A stretch of DNA of 9,224 bases from Clostridia bacterium (GTDB taxonomy: Bacteria; Bacillota; Clostridia; Oscillospirales; CAG-272): positions 1-9,224 of the forward strand of contig JAFTXB010000085.1 in NCBI GenBank assembly GCA_017461825.1. Reading direction: 5' to 3'. Both the position numbers and the translations under genes were made by a program. The notes under the pieces were generated by a model. The model was not told the origin of the DNA. It worked only from the letters and a program-made list of their open reading frames with translations, and made no database searches. Shown here piece by piece: positions 1 through 6,599 of this stretch; within the stretch, counting starts at the first letter, position 1, and every line of letters begins with the position of its first letter.

Positions 1-671
1 TCTACGATGCAGCCGCCGACAGTGGAAGCGTGGCCGTCGATGTACTTGGTGGTGGAATGAGTGACGATGTCAGCTCCCCACTCGATGGGACGGCAATTGA
101 CGGGGGTGGCAAAGGTGTTGTCAATGATCAGCGGAACGCCGTGCGCGTGTGCGGCGTTGGCAAATTTTTCGATATCAAGAACCGTCAGAGCAGGATTTGC
201 GATCGTTTCGCCAAACACAGCCTTGGTGTTGGGACGGAACGCAGCTTCAAGCTCTTCGGCGGTGCAATCGGGAGACACGAAAGTAAAGTCGATCCCCATT
301 TACTTCATTGTGACGGCGAACAGATTGAATGTTCCGCCGTAAATGGTGGACGACGACACAACGTGGTCGCCGCAATTGGCAATGTTAAACACGGCATAAA
401 AGTTTGCCGCCTGCCCCGAGGATGTCAGCATGGCGGCGCTGCCGCCTTCGAGCTCGCAGATCTTTGCCGCCACCGTGTCGCAGGTGGGATTTTGCAAGCG
501 CGAATAGAAATAACCCGATGCTTCAAGGTCAAAGAGCTTGCCCATGTCCTCGCTGGTTTCATAGCGGAACGTGGTGCTCTGCACGATCGGGATCTGGCGT
601 GGCTCGCCGTTACCCGGGCGGTATCCGGCTTGCACGCATTTGGTTTCGATTTTGTAATTGTTGTTGCTCAT
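1..671 (-). pseudogene. metY: O-acetylhomoserine sulfhydrylase (MetY-like), 5' part, interrupted by an in-frame stop
   Basis: The family is PLP-dependent and makes homocysteine from O-acetylhomoserine and sulfide in the cytoplasm (Cys/Met metabolism family). The frame starts at ATG 671 (MSNNNYKIETKCVQAGYRPG) and runs 123 codons to TAA at 302-300. The same frame then continues without another stop to the window edge, starting MGIDFTFVSPDC. Downstream of the stop I see the PLP-contacting Asp in DNTFATP (about residue 184) and the Schiff-base lysine in HSTTKYIDGH (Lys209, bases 47-45). Family members are about 420-430 residues, so roughly half is visible. The stop replaces what should be a lysine (family pattern VTMKKMGIDF; AAA to TAA is one base). 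No strong ribosome binding site precedes the ATG. The family call is very secure; whether the gene is dead, split (an ATG directly follows the TAA) or mis-sequenced cannot be decided here. Confidence 0.85.
300..302 (-). other. In-frame TAA stop inside metY, followed directly by ATG
   Basis: Read on the minus strand, bases 308-297 are ATG AAG TAA ATG. Homology to MetY proteins continues on both sides in the same frame, so this is a substitution and not a frameshift. Other genes in the window end in TAA (DAHP synthase, tyrA, aroEK, aroQ, aroC), which argues against TAA being reassigned. The adjacent ATG could allow reinitiation. Confidence 0.85.
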
Positions 672-730
672 AGCTTTTGTTTTCCGTCAAAAAACGTTTG
701 TACCGATTTTTGACACCTTTCAAGAATTTT

Positions 731-866
731 AAATGTTACTCGGAATATGGAAAGGGCTTGCGGTGGGCGTTTGTAGATCCCTGCGTCGCTTCGCTCCTTG
801 GTTTTGCTCCGTTCGTACCTCACTACGCAAAACTTCGACTCACTTCGTTCGCTCAGGATGACACAT
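731..866 (-). repeat. Dispersed intergenic repeat, element A copy 1 (upstream of metY)
   Basis: On the plus strand it begins AATGTTACTCGGAATATGG, then shares blocks with copies at 3190-3384 and 6600-6835: AAAGGGCTTGCGG, TAGATCCCTGCGTC, TTGGTTTTGCTCC, CGCAAAACTTCGACT and CGCTCAGGATGACAC. It is the shortest and cleanest of the three copies. It ends about 60 bases upstream of the metY start codon. The terminal GCTCAGGATGACA motif resembles short intergenic repeats common in many bacterial genomes. Confidence 0.8.
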
Positions 867-881
867 AGGAGATTGGTTCGG

Positions 882-1038
882 CGGTGGGCGTTTGTTTTCG
901 GGAGGAGCAAGCTGTACAATCTTACTCTTGACACAAGCCCCTCCCCTACAAAGATTGTGCGTTTGCCGTGTGTAAAACGGGAGGCGTTTGTTTGCGGGAC
1001 GAGCAAGCCCGTCCCCTACAAAGATTGTGCGTTTGCCG
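882..1038. repeat. Imperfect direct repeats (element C), two interleaved pairs
   Basis: A 35-base unit at 934-968 (CAAGCCCCTCCCCTACAAAG...) recurs at 1004-1038 with one mismatch, a 70-base period. A second pair, around GGCGTTTGTTTTCGGG (887-902) and GGCGTTTGTTTGCGGG (983-998), is followed in both cases by AGGAGCAAGC or ACGAGCAAGC. The second unit contains a small hairpin with arms GGGACG (996-1001) and CGTCCC (1010-1015). The 15-mer GCGGTGGGCGTTTGT at 881-895 also occurs in element A at 760-774, so the two repeat types are interlinked. Confidence 0.75.
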
Positions 1039-1123
1039 CTTGTACGGCGGTAGACGTACAAACTGCGCCATTTTTTGCCCCAACTATGGGATAACACAAA
1101 ACATTCCCACTCTATCCAACTAA

Positions 1124-1190
1124 CCCCTTTTTAAAAGTTTTGAAGGGGCTTGGGGAAACTTTTTCAAAAGTTTCCCCAAAAACGCATCCT
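1124..1190. repeat. Paired-hairpin element after the DAHP synthase gene (copy 1)
   Basis: A perfect 14-bp inverted repeat occupies 1150-1179: arm TTGGGGAAACTTTT, 2-base centre, arm AAAAGTTTCCCCAA. Beside it a second inverted repeat at 1124-1148 has arms CCCCTT and AAGGGG around TTTAAAAGTTTTG. The flank AACGCATCCTCG follows. It lies 9 bases past the DAHP synthase stop codon, where a terminator would sit. In neither direction is the main stem followed by a proper T-run, so a classical intrinsic terminator is not demonstrated. A related copy is at 6883-6950. Confidence 0.75.
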
Positions 1191-1198
1191 CGTATCCT

Positions 1199-2230
1199 TT
1201 ACAGCACGACAGCCATATCGAGGATGAGGCGTTCGGTTTTATCCCAGCCGAGGCAGGGGTCGGTGATCGATTTACCGTAGATTTCGTCGGCACCGATCTT
1301 TTGCGCGCCGTCTTCAATGTAGCTTTCGATCATAAGACCTTTAACGATCGACTTGATATCGTTTGAGTGGCGGCAGGAGTGCAGGATCTCTTTTGCGATA
1401 CGGACCTGTTCGAGGTGCTTTTTGCCGGAGTTGGCGTGGTTGGTATCCACGATCACGGCGGGGTTTTGCAGTCCGCTCTTTTGATAGGTGTCGTAGAGGT
1501 TGATCAGATCTTCATAGTGGTAGTTGGGCAGGGACTGACCGTGCGCGTTGACGTACCCACGCAGGATAGCGTGCGCGTGGGGATTGCCCATGCTCTTGAC
1601 TTCCCAACCGCGGTAGAGGAACATATGCGAATGCTGCGCGGCGGTGATCGAGTTCATCATAACGGTGATGTCACCGCCCGTGGGGTTCTTCATACCGACG
1701 GGAATGTCAAGTCCGCTGGCGGTGAGGCGGTGCTGTTGATCTTCAACCGAGCGCGCGCCGACGGCAACGTAGGTCAGAATGTCGGAGAGGTAGCGGTGGT
1801 TTTCGGGGTACAGCATTTCGTCGGCACAACCGAACTCGGTTTCTGCCAGCGCGCGGAGATGAAGCTTGCGGATGGCAACGATACCGCGAAGCAGGTCGGG
1901 CTCGGCGTTGGGGTCGGGCTGGTGCAGCATGCCCTTGTAGCCGTCGCCCGTGGTGCGGGGCTTGTTGGTGTAGATACGGGGCACGATCATGATCTTGTCG
2001 GCAACCTTTTCCTGCACACGGCGCAAGCGGTAGATATAATCAAGCACCGCATCCTCTTTGTCGGCAGAGCAAGGGCCGATCACAAGAATGAAACGGTCGG
2101 ATTTTCCTTCAAAAATGTCTTTCAGCTCTCGCACGCATGCGTCGCGTCTGGCGGAAAGCTCGGGGGTGATGGGATACTGCTCCTTGATCTCCTTTGGAAT
2201 GGGCAGTTTGCGGTAAAAATGCATATTCAT
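1199..2230 (-). CDS. aroF: 3-deoxy-7-phosphoheptulonate (DAHP) synthase, type I alpha (AroF/G/H family)
   Basis: First step of the shikimate pathway: condenses PEP with erythrose 4-phosphate to DAHP, metal dependent, cytoplasmic. The 343-residue protein covers the whole family length (E. coli AroG about 350). Visible active-site features are PRTT (91-94), GPCS with metal ligand Cys54, GARSVEDQQHR (158-168), VGMKNPTGG with Lys181, VDTNHAN with His265, MIESY with Glu302 and SITDPCLGW with Asp324. Cys54, His265, Glu302 and Asp324 match the four-metal-ligand pattern. The start at ATG 2230 has AAAGGA at 2247-2242, a slightly long 11-base spacing. It follows tyrA by 32 bases, implying cotranscription. 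The symbol aroF is generic: sequence alone does not show which amino acid, if any, inhibits it. Confidence 0.95.
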   Translation of the reverse strand: MNMHFYRKLPIPKEIKEQYPITPELSARRDACVRELKDIFEGKSDRFILVIGPCSADKEDAVLDYIYRLRRVQEKVADKIMIVPRIYTNKPRTTGDGYKGMLHQPDPNAEPDLLRGIVAIRKLHLRALAETEFGCADEMLYPENHRYLSDILTYVAVGARSVEDQQHRLTASGLDIPVGMKNPTGGDITVMMNSITAAQHSHMFLYRGWEVKSMGNPHAHAILRGYVNAHGQSLPNYHYEDLINLYDTYQKSGLQNPAVIVDTNHANSGKKHLEQVRIAKEILHSCRHSNDIKSIVKGLMIESYIEDGAQKIGADEIYGKSITDPCLGWDKTERLILDMAVVL

Positions 2231-2262
2231 GGTTTTATATATCCTTTCGGTTTTTCAAAAAA

Positions 2263-3126
2263 TTATTTTGCCGGCTTGTCAAACAAGGCGCGGCGGGCGG
2301 TGGAGCGGCGCATCATGTCGCGCATGCCGTCACGGTCGCCGTTAGCAAGCATGTCGCGCAGGCGTGTGAATTCGGCGGAAAAGCGATCCATTTCGCAAAG
2401 AAGCGCGTCACGGTTGAGCAAAAACAGCTCCGACCACATTTCGTCGTTGATCTTGGCAATTCGGGTCAGATCACGGAACGAGTCACCCGTGTATTCCTCA
2501 AGCGAGGGGGAATCGTTGCAGGTCATGAGCGTGACCGCAATGCAGTGGGTGAGCTGGGATAGAAAAGCGATCATTTCGTCATGCCGCTCGGGCGACAGCT
2601 CGGTAATGCGCGCAAAGCCGAGAATTCTGCCAAGCTCCTTGCAGGCTTCAATCGCCTCGGGGGTGTTTTTTTCGGTGGGGGTAACGATAAAATTGGCTCC
2701 TTGAAAGACCTTGTCGTCGGCGTATTCCACACCGCTCCGCTCACGACCCGCCATGGGGTGGGCGGCGATAAATTCAACGTCGGGACGAAGCAGCTCCTGC
2801 ACCGTGTTGACGATACAGCCCTTGACACCCGTGACGTCGGTGATCAGTGCCCCGGATTTAAACAGGTGCTGATATTCTTTCAGCCAATCGATAAAAACAT
2901 GGGGATAGAGCGCAAATACAACGATATCCGCCGCGCCGATCATTTCGGCATCGATCTCGGTGGTGCCTTTGGCGATCATTCCGAGCCGGGTGGCGTAATC
3001 GACCGTAGAAGCACTTCGGGTGATGCAGTTGACGGTAAAGCCCTGCTTGGTCAAAGCCTGCGCATAGCCGCCGCCGATCACACCCAGTCCCACGATCAAA
3101 ATATTGGTTTCTTTTGTGAGTTTCAT
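2263..3126 (-). CDS. tyrA: Prephenate dehydrogenase (TyrA), monofunctional
   Basis: Oxidatively decarboxylates prephenate to 4-hydroxyphenylpyruvate with NAD(P), committing flux to tyrosine. The 287-residue protein starts with a Rossmann fold (ILIVGLGVIGGGYA, about 9-22), then TDVTGVKG (96-103), AAHPMAGRERSG with the expected catalytic His123 (121-132), SQLTH with His194, and a helical C-terminal half with GDSFRDLTRIA (214-224). There is no N-terminal chorismate mutase domain as in E. coli TyrA, and no room for a C-terminal ACT domain as in Bacillus TyrA (about 370 residues), so feedback control by an ACT domain is unlikely. Start ATG 3126 has a weak AAAGAGAA site at 3141-3134, spacing 7. It heads a two-gene block with the DAHP synthase gene. 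Arogenate as an alternative substrate cannot be excluded. Confidence 0.94.
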   Translation of the reverse strand: MKLTKETNILIVGLGVIGGGYAQALTKQGFTVNCITRSASTVDYATRLGMIAKGTTEIDAEMIGAADIVVFALYPHVFIDWLKEYQHLFKSGALITDVTGVKGCIVNTVQELLRPDVEFIAAHPMAGRERSGVEYADDKVFQGANFIVTPTEKNTPEAIEACKELGRILGFARITELSPERHDEMIAFLSQLTHCIAVTLMTCNDSPSLEEYTGDSFRDLTRIAKINDEMWSELFLLNRDALLCEMDRFSAEFTRLRDMLANGDRDGMRDMMRRSTARRALFDKPAK

Positions 3127-3189
3127 ATGGGGGTTCTCTTTTCGGTATTTAATCTGATTTATGATTGTTACATTCCTTTCATTGATGCA

Positions 3190-3384
3190 AAATGCTACTC
3201 GAAATAGGAAAAGGCTTGCGGGAATCGTTTATAGATCCCTGCGTCAAGCCGCATTGCGGCTTTCCTTGGTTTTGCTCCATTCCGCTACGCTCCATTCCGC
3301 AAAACTTCGACTACGGGCTTCGCCCTTCGCTCAGGATGACACGTTAGAATTTTGCTTCGCTCAGGATGACACGTTAAGGTTTCG
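3190..3384 (-). repeat. Dispersed intergenic repeat, element A copy 2 (upstream of tyrA)
   Basis: Begins AAATGCTACTCGAAATAGG on the plus strand and shares AAAGGCTTGCGG, TTTATAGATCCCTGCGTC, TTGGTTTTGCTCC, CGCAAAACTTCGACT and CTTCGCTCAGGATGACACG with copies 1 and 3. Relative to copy 1 it carries a small inverted repeat (AAGCCGCA ... TGCGGCTT, about 3246-3262), a GGGCTTCGCCC hairpin near 3315-3325, and a 30-base tandem duplication of its end (3325-3354 and 3355-3384). It ends about 63 bases upstream of the tyrA start codon. Confidence 0.8.
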
Positions 3385-3503
3385 CTTTTTGCGTATCTTT
3401 ACTAACGCATACCGCGAAATCATCCCCCGCGGTCATCTTGAGTGCGGGAGTGAAACGACCTCACGAAACCCGAAGGGTAGCGAAGCGGCGCGAGGGGAAT
3501 GAA

Positions 3504-3585
3504 TGACACCACAGTGTGGTGTCAGAACCCGAGCGTGACCGAGCCGCAGCGAGAACCATGTTAAAACATGGTCGGATCTCGCGGC
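3504..3585. repeat. Two palindromic hairpins 3' of aroA
   Basis: A near-perfect palindrome at 3504-3524 has 10-base arms TGACACCACA and TGTGGTGTCA around a single G. A second inverted repeat at 3555-3572 has arms ACCATGTT and AACATGGT with a 2-base centre. It is extended by outer arms GCGAGA (3549-3554) and TCTCGC (3577-3582), then GCCG/CGGC, across small bulges. They sit 65-145 bases past the aroA stop codon, the same block-end position as the paired-hairpin elements, but the sequence is different. No T-run follows either stem. Confidence 0.75.
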
Positions 3586-3648
3586 GCAGTATGTTCGCAC
3601 TGACCCGCGCCTTCTTTATCGTTCGTGCACTCGGAATATTTCATTTTC

Positions 3649-4854
3649 CTACGAAACAACCGTCTCCACGCCAAGCGCTTTGAGGTCGTCAAAAAAGTCG
3701 GGATAGCTTTTCCCCACGGCTTCGGCACCGGTGACCGTTCCGCCAACCTTGGTGCACAGCACCGCCATCGACATCACCACACGGTGGTCGTTGTGTCCGA
3801 AAAGCGGCGCGGTAGGGGCGTGGAACCCGTTGGGATCAACCGTTACGCGATCCTCTTCCACCGTCACGCGTGTGCCGAATTTCGCAAGCTCTTCCGCCAT
3901 AACGGCGGCTCTGTCGCTTTCCTTGATCCGCAGGCGGCGGGTGCCTTCAAACACACCCCCCTGCCCTGCCGCGGCAAGCGCAAACAGAATGGGGCCGAGG
4001 TCGGGACAGTCGCTGATGTTCAGCGTGGGACAGCCCTTTTTCAAGGCTTCAAAATAATCGCGGTAGACGCGGTCACCTTGCAAGGAATCCGCGCGCAAGC
4101 CCGTCACGGTCACGTCGGAGCCGAGCAGATTCAGCGCGTCGAGAAAAGCGGCGTTGGAATAATCGCCCTCCACTTCGCAAATGCGCGCGGTAAAACGTGT
4201 GTTTGCGGGAATAAACAGCGTGTAAGCGTCCTCCCATTCCACCGCCACGCCAAAGTCGCGCAGAGCGGACAGGGTGAGATCGACGTAAGAACGGCTCTCA
4301 AACGGCGGCAGGATGCGGATGCGGCTTTCCCCTACGCAGGGGAGCGCAAACAACAGCCCCGTGATAAACTGACTGCTGACATCCCCCGGCAGAACGTATT
4401 CGCCCGCGGGCAGAGGGCCTTTTACAGTAATGGCGTTGTCTTTTTTCGCAAAACACAAGCCCTTTTCGCGGCAGATGTCCTCATAGATCCCCATGGGGCG
4501 CTTCATGAGAGACGGCGCGCCGACGAGTGTGACCTCGTTGCCCGATAACAGCGCGATCGGGATCATAAATCGCAGCGTGCTCCCACTTTCACGACAATAC
4601 AGATCACCGCTTGGCACAGCCTTTGTCATATCGGTGCCGCAAAGCGTTGCGGTGTCGCCGTTTCTTGTGTACGAAACACCGAGGGCGGCAAGGCAATCGA
4701 GTGTCGCGCAAACGTCCTCACTGCCCGAAAGCCCGTGAACAACGCTCGTCCCCTCACTCATGGCGGCGGCGATCAAAAGTCTGTGCGCCATGCTCTTGGA
4801 GGGCGGCGCTTTTACGGTACCGCTCGCCTTTTGCGGTGTGAAGGTTACTTGCAT
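3649..4854 (-). CDS. aroA: 3-phosphoshikimate 1-carboxyvinyltransferase (EPSP synthase)
   Basis: Sixth step: transfers the enolpyruvyl group of PEP to shikimate 3-phosphate; cytoplasmic. The protein has 401 residues, a little shorter than E. coli AroA (427). It shows the two-lobed EPSP synthase motifs in order: PPSKSMAHR (17-25, Lys20, Arg25), ESGSTLRF (89-96, Arg95), LMKRPMG (116-122), GDVSSQF (157-163), SDCPDLGP (281-288, candidate general-base Asp285), IKESDR (310-315, Lys311 and Glu312), HNDHRVV (354-360, His357 and Arg358) and KSYPDFF (382-388). The loop reads ESGSTLRF instead of the NAGTAMRP of enteric enzymes, a form typical of Firmicute-like sequences. Start ATG 4854 overlaps the aroQ end by 10 bases, and a GGGAG site lies inside aroQ about 10 bases upstream, so the two genes look translationally coupled. 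Confidence 0.97.
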   Translation of the reverse strand: MQVTFTPQKASGTVKAPPSKSMAHRLLIAAAMSEGTSVVHGLSGSEDVCATLDCLAALGVSYTRNGDTATLCGTDMTKAVPSGDLYCRESGSTLRFMIPIALLSGNEVTLVGAPSLMKRPMGIYEDICREKGLCFAKKDNAITVKGPLPAGEYVLPGDVSSQFITGLLFALPCVGESRIRILPPFESRSYVDLTLSALRDFGVAVEWEDAYTLFIPANTRFTARICEVEGDYSNAAFLDALNLLGSDVTVTGLRADSLQGDRVYRDYFEALKKGCPTLNISDCPDLGPILFALAAAGQGGVFEGTRRLRIKESDRAAVMAEELAKFGTRVTVEEDRVTVDPNGFHAPTAPLFGHNDHRVVMSMAVLCTKVGGTVTGAEAVGKSYPDFFDDLKALGVETVVS

Positions 4855-5300
4855 GCGGGATCAGCTCCCTTCAAATGCCCGATCAAAGCGTCGATCGCTT
4901 CGAGATAGCCCGCAACACCGTGCCCCGTGACCGTTTTGATGCACGCCGCGCGGATATAGCTGACTTGACGGAACGCCTCGCGCTCCTCGACCTTTGAAAT
5001 ATGGATCTCAACCGTGGGCAGGCTTGTGGATTTCACAGCGTCAAGAAGTGCAACACTGGTGTGCGTGTAGGCACCGGGGTTGATGACAATGCCGTCTGCC
5101 CCCTCAAAATACGCCTGTTGGATCCAATCGACCAAATCCCCTTCGTGGTTGCTTTGCAGGCAAACGGCTGTCACACCGCGCTCCTTGCAATGCGCCTCGA
5201 TCATGGAAACAAGATCCTTGTATGTGACCGTACCGTAATGCGCCGGTTCACGGATCCCCAGCATGTTCAGGTTCGGTCCGTTTAATATATAGAATTTCAT
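4845..5300 (-). CDS. aroQ: 3-dehydroquinate dehydratase, type II
   Basis: Third step: dehydrates 3-dehydroquinate to 3-dehydroshikimate. The 151-residue length and motifs are those of the small dodecameric type II enzyme, unrelated to the Schiff-base type I (AroD). Visible features are NGPNLNMLGIRE (7-18) with lid Arg17, catalytic Tyr22 in HYG, QSNHEGDLVDWI (49-60), NPGAYTHTS (74-82) and catalytic His100 in EIHIS. Start ATG 5300 has a TAAGGA site at 5316-5311 that includes the aroEK stop codon, spacing 10. The gene lies between aroEK (13-base gap) and aroA (10-base overlap), so it is almost certainly in one transcript with both. Nothing unusual in the protein. Confidence 0.96.
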   Translation of the reverse strand: MKFYILNGPNLNMLGIREPAHYGTVTYKDLVSMIEAHCKERGVTAVCLQSNHEGDLVDWIQQAYFEGADGIVINPGAYTHTSVALLDAVKSTSLPTVEIHISKVEEREAFRQVSYIRAACIKTVTGHGVAGYLEAIDALIGHLKGADPACK

Positions 5301-5313
5301 TTGTTTGGTTTCC

Positions 5314-6555
5314 TTATGCTAAAAATGCGGTTTGGACGGCAAGAGCAACGCCCTCGGGGTCGCTCTTGACCTCGATCTGTACATCCGAAACGGTGCAATA
5401 TCGATGGTACCTCTCCTCATATCGGCGTCTGACCGCCTCGGTGGACGATGCCAGCGGTCTGTCCCCGGTCGGGATCAGATCGGCGAGGGGTCTGTCCAGA
5501 AAATACAGCCTTCCGTTGCGGCGCAGGGCGTTGACGTTTTCGTCACGTAAAATGGCACCGCCGCCCGTGGCAATGACCAGCCCGTTTCGCTGAGCCACGC
5601 GCTCACAAAGCACACGGCTCTCAATATCGCGAAAGCCCTGCTCCCCAAGCGTTTCAAATATCTCGGGAATGGTCTTTCCCGTGTCGGCTTCAATTTCCGC
5701 GTCGAGATCGCAAAACGTGCGACACATACGCGCGGCAAGCATAGCCCCCACGGTGCTCTTTCCGCATCCGGGCATGCCGATCAACACAATGTTCTCTTTT
5801 TGCGAAAGGATCTTGCGATAAACGCGCTCGAGCACCTCGGCAGGATAGGTCGCGTCAAGAAAGATCTCCGACGCGCGCACCGCCTGCGCCACCAGCATAA
5901 ACAGTCCGCCCTCGGCAGGGATCCCGCGCGCCTGCGCATCCAGCACTAGCTGTGGGCGCAAAGGATTGTAGACCGCATCCACAACACCTTGCAAGCGTGG
6001 GAAACAATTGATATCCACCGCCGTAGCGTTGGGGTTGGGATACATGCCGCATGGGGTGGTGTTAATGATGATCTCCACATCGGCGTGGCAGGCTTTGAGC
6101 GTGCCGTAATCAATGATCCCCTCACGTGCCGTGCGGCTGACGCAAAGGATCTCACCCGCACCGAGAAATGCCGCTACCGTGCGCGCGGTCTTTGATGTTC
6201 CGCCCGTGCCCAGCACAGCAACCTTTTTGCCGCCAAGATCAAGCCCCAAACGCTCGATCAAAGCCTTCATACCGTAAAAATCGGTGTTATATCCGTATAA
6301 TTTGCCGTCTCGGTTCACGACCGTGTTGACCGCGCCGATCGACTTTGCCTGTTCGTCAATGTAAAAAAGATGCGGAATGACCCTCTCCTTGTAAGGGATG
6401 GTCACGTTGATCCCGCGAAAATCACGCTTTTGCAGGAAAGCGTCCAATGCGTCGGGCGCGATCTCGCATAACTCGTATAAATAATCGCCTAACTCCGCAT
6501 GGATCTCTTTTGAAAAACTGTGCCCAAGCCTCTCGGCGATACAACCGTATTGCAT
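5314..6555 (-). CDS. aroE-aroK: Bifunctional shikimate dehydrogenase - shikimate kinase (AroE-AroK fusion)
   Basis: One 413-residue frame covers steps 4 and 5. Residues 1 to about 250 form AroE: shikimate-binding GHSFSK (11-16), NVTIPYKE (50-57) with catalytic Lys56, NTD with Asp92 (90-92), NADP loop LGTGGTSKT (115-123), INTTPCGMYP (164-173) and Gln224. After a short linker (about 246-254, KILSQKENI) follows AroK: Walker A GMPGCGKST (260-268), DLDAE with the DxD pair Asp283/Asp285, FRDIES (308-313, Arg309), GGG (331-333), GDRPL lid (364-368) and the C-terminal RRRYEERYHRY. Both active sites look complete, so both activities are predicted. No internal stop or good internal start suggests separate products. 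Start ATG 6555 has a strong AAAGGAG, spacing 9, and heads the aroEK-aroQ-aroA block. The fused product could hold shikimate between steps, which is inference. Confidence 0.95.
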   Translation of the reverse strand: MQYGCIAERLGHSFSKEIHAELGDYLYELCEIAPDALDAFLQKRDFRGINVTIPYKERVIPHLFYIDEQAKSIGAVNTVVNRDGKLYGYNTDFYGMKALIERLGLDLGGKKVAVLGTGGTSKTARTVAAFLGAGEILCVSRTAREGIIDYGTLKACHADVEIIINTTPCGMYPNPNATAVDINCFPRLQGVVDAVYNPLRPQLVLDAQARGIPAEGGLFMLVAQAVRASEIFLDATYPAEVLERVYRKILSQKENIVLIGMPGCGKSTVGAMLAARMCRTFCDLDAEIEADTGKTIPEIFETLGEQGFRDIESRVLCERVAQRNGLVIATGGGAILRDENVNALRRNGRLYFLDRPLADLIPTGDRPLASSTEAVRRRYEERYHRYCTVSDVQIEVKSDPEGVALAVQTAFLA

Positions 6556-6564
6556 TGTTACGTT

Positions 6565-6571
6565 CTCCTTT
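6565..6571 (-). promoter_or_regulatory. Ribosome binding site of aroEK
   Basis: AAAGGAG lies 9 bases before the aroEK ATG (6555) and is one of the strongest sites in the window, in line with this gene heading its own block. Confidence 0.8.
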
Positions 6572-6599
6572 CAATGGTTCTTTTTTCTTTCATTTTCAA

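Larger units (their letters stand above)
672..1198. other. Intergenic gap between the DAHP synthase gene and metY, filled with repeats
   Basis: I find no convincing gene in these 527 bases; the open frames on either strand translate repeat sequence. From the DAHP synthase side it holds a paired-hairpin element (1190-1124), a stretch with nothing I recognise (about 1060-1120), a set of partly tandem repeats (1038-882), a dispersed repeat (866-731) and about 60 bases of A/T-rich leader before the metY ATG. I see no SAM riboswitch or T-box pattern upstream of metY. Confidence 0.7.
3127..3648. other. Intergenic gap between aroA and tyrA, filled with repeats and hairpins
   Basis: No gene is supported in these 522 bases. 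From the aroA side the gap holds hairpins (3585-3504), a GC-rich stretch (about 3420-3503) containing GGTCATCTTGAGTGCGGG, which is roughly the inverse complement of the CGCTCAGGATGAC motif of element A, then element A copy 2 (3384-3190) and an A/T-rich leader of about 60 bases before tyrA. Confidence 0.7.

Noticed and set aside
30..713. A 227-codon plus-strand open frame over the metY region
   Set aside because: It is antisense to metY, whose minus-strand frame matches a known family over its whole visible length. The plus-strand translation resembles no family I know.
672..730. SAM riboswitch or T-box leader upstream of metY
   Set aside because: The 60-base leader is A/T-rich without the expected multi-helix pattern or conserved motifs, and the sequence further upstream is dispersed repeat.
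668..1097. Short frames on both strands in the gap before metY
   Set aside because: They translate the dispersed repeats and show repeated peptide strings (for example KRTIFVG twice), as expected from repeat DNA and not from genes.
1367..2704. A 445-codon plus-strand open frame
   Set aside because: It spans the antisense of both the DAHP synthase gene and tyrA and crosses their junction. Its length comes from the codon bias of the real genes on the other strand.
3161..3502. A 113-codon plus-strand frame between tyrA and aroA
   Set aside because: It is the translation of element A and its duplicated end (FAQDDTL repeated), and comparable peptides arise from the other copies.
3629..3639. ACTCGGAATAT shared by the aroA 3' flank and element A copy 1 (738-748)
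   Set aside because: An 11-base match alone is too short to call a fourth element A fragment; none of the other element blocks follows.
3625..4548. Long plus-strand frame opposite aroA, and a similar one at 7066-8004 opposite aroC
   Set aside because: Both mirror well-supported minus-strand enzymes with intact motifs, and have no sensible ribosome binding site or family resemblance.
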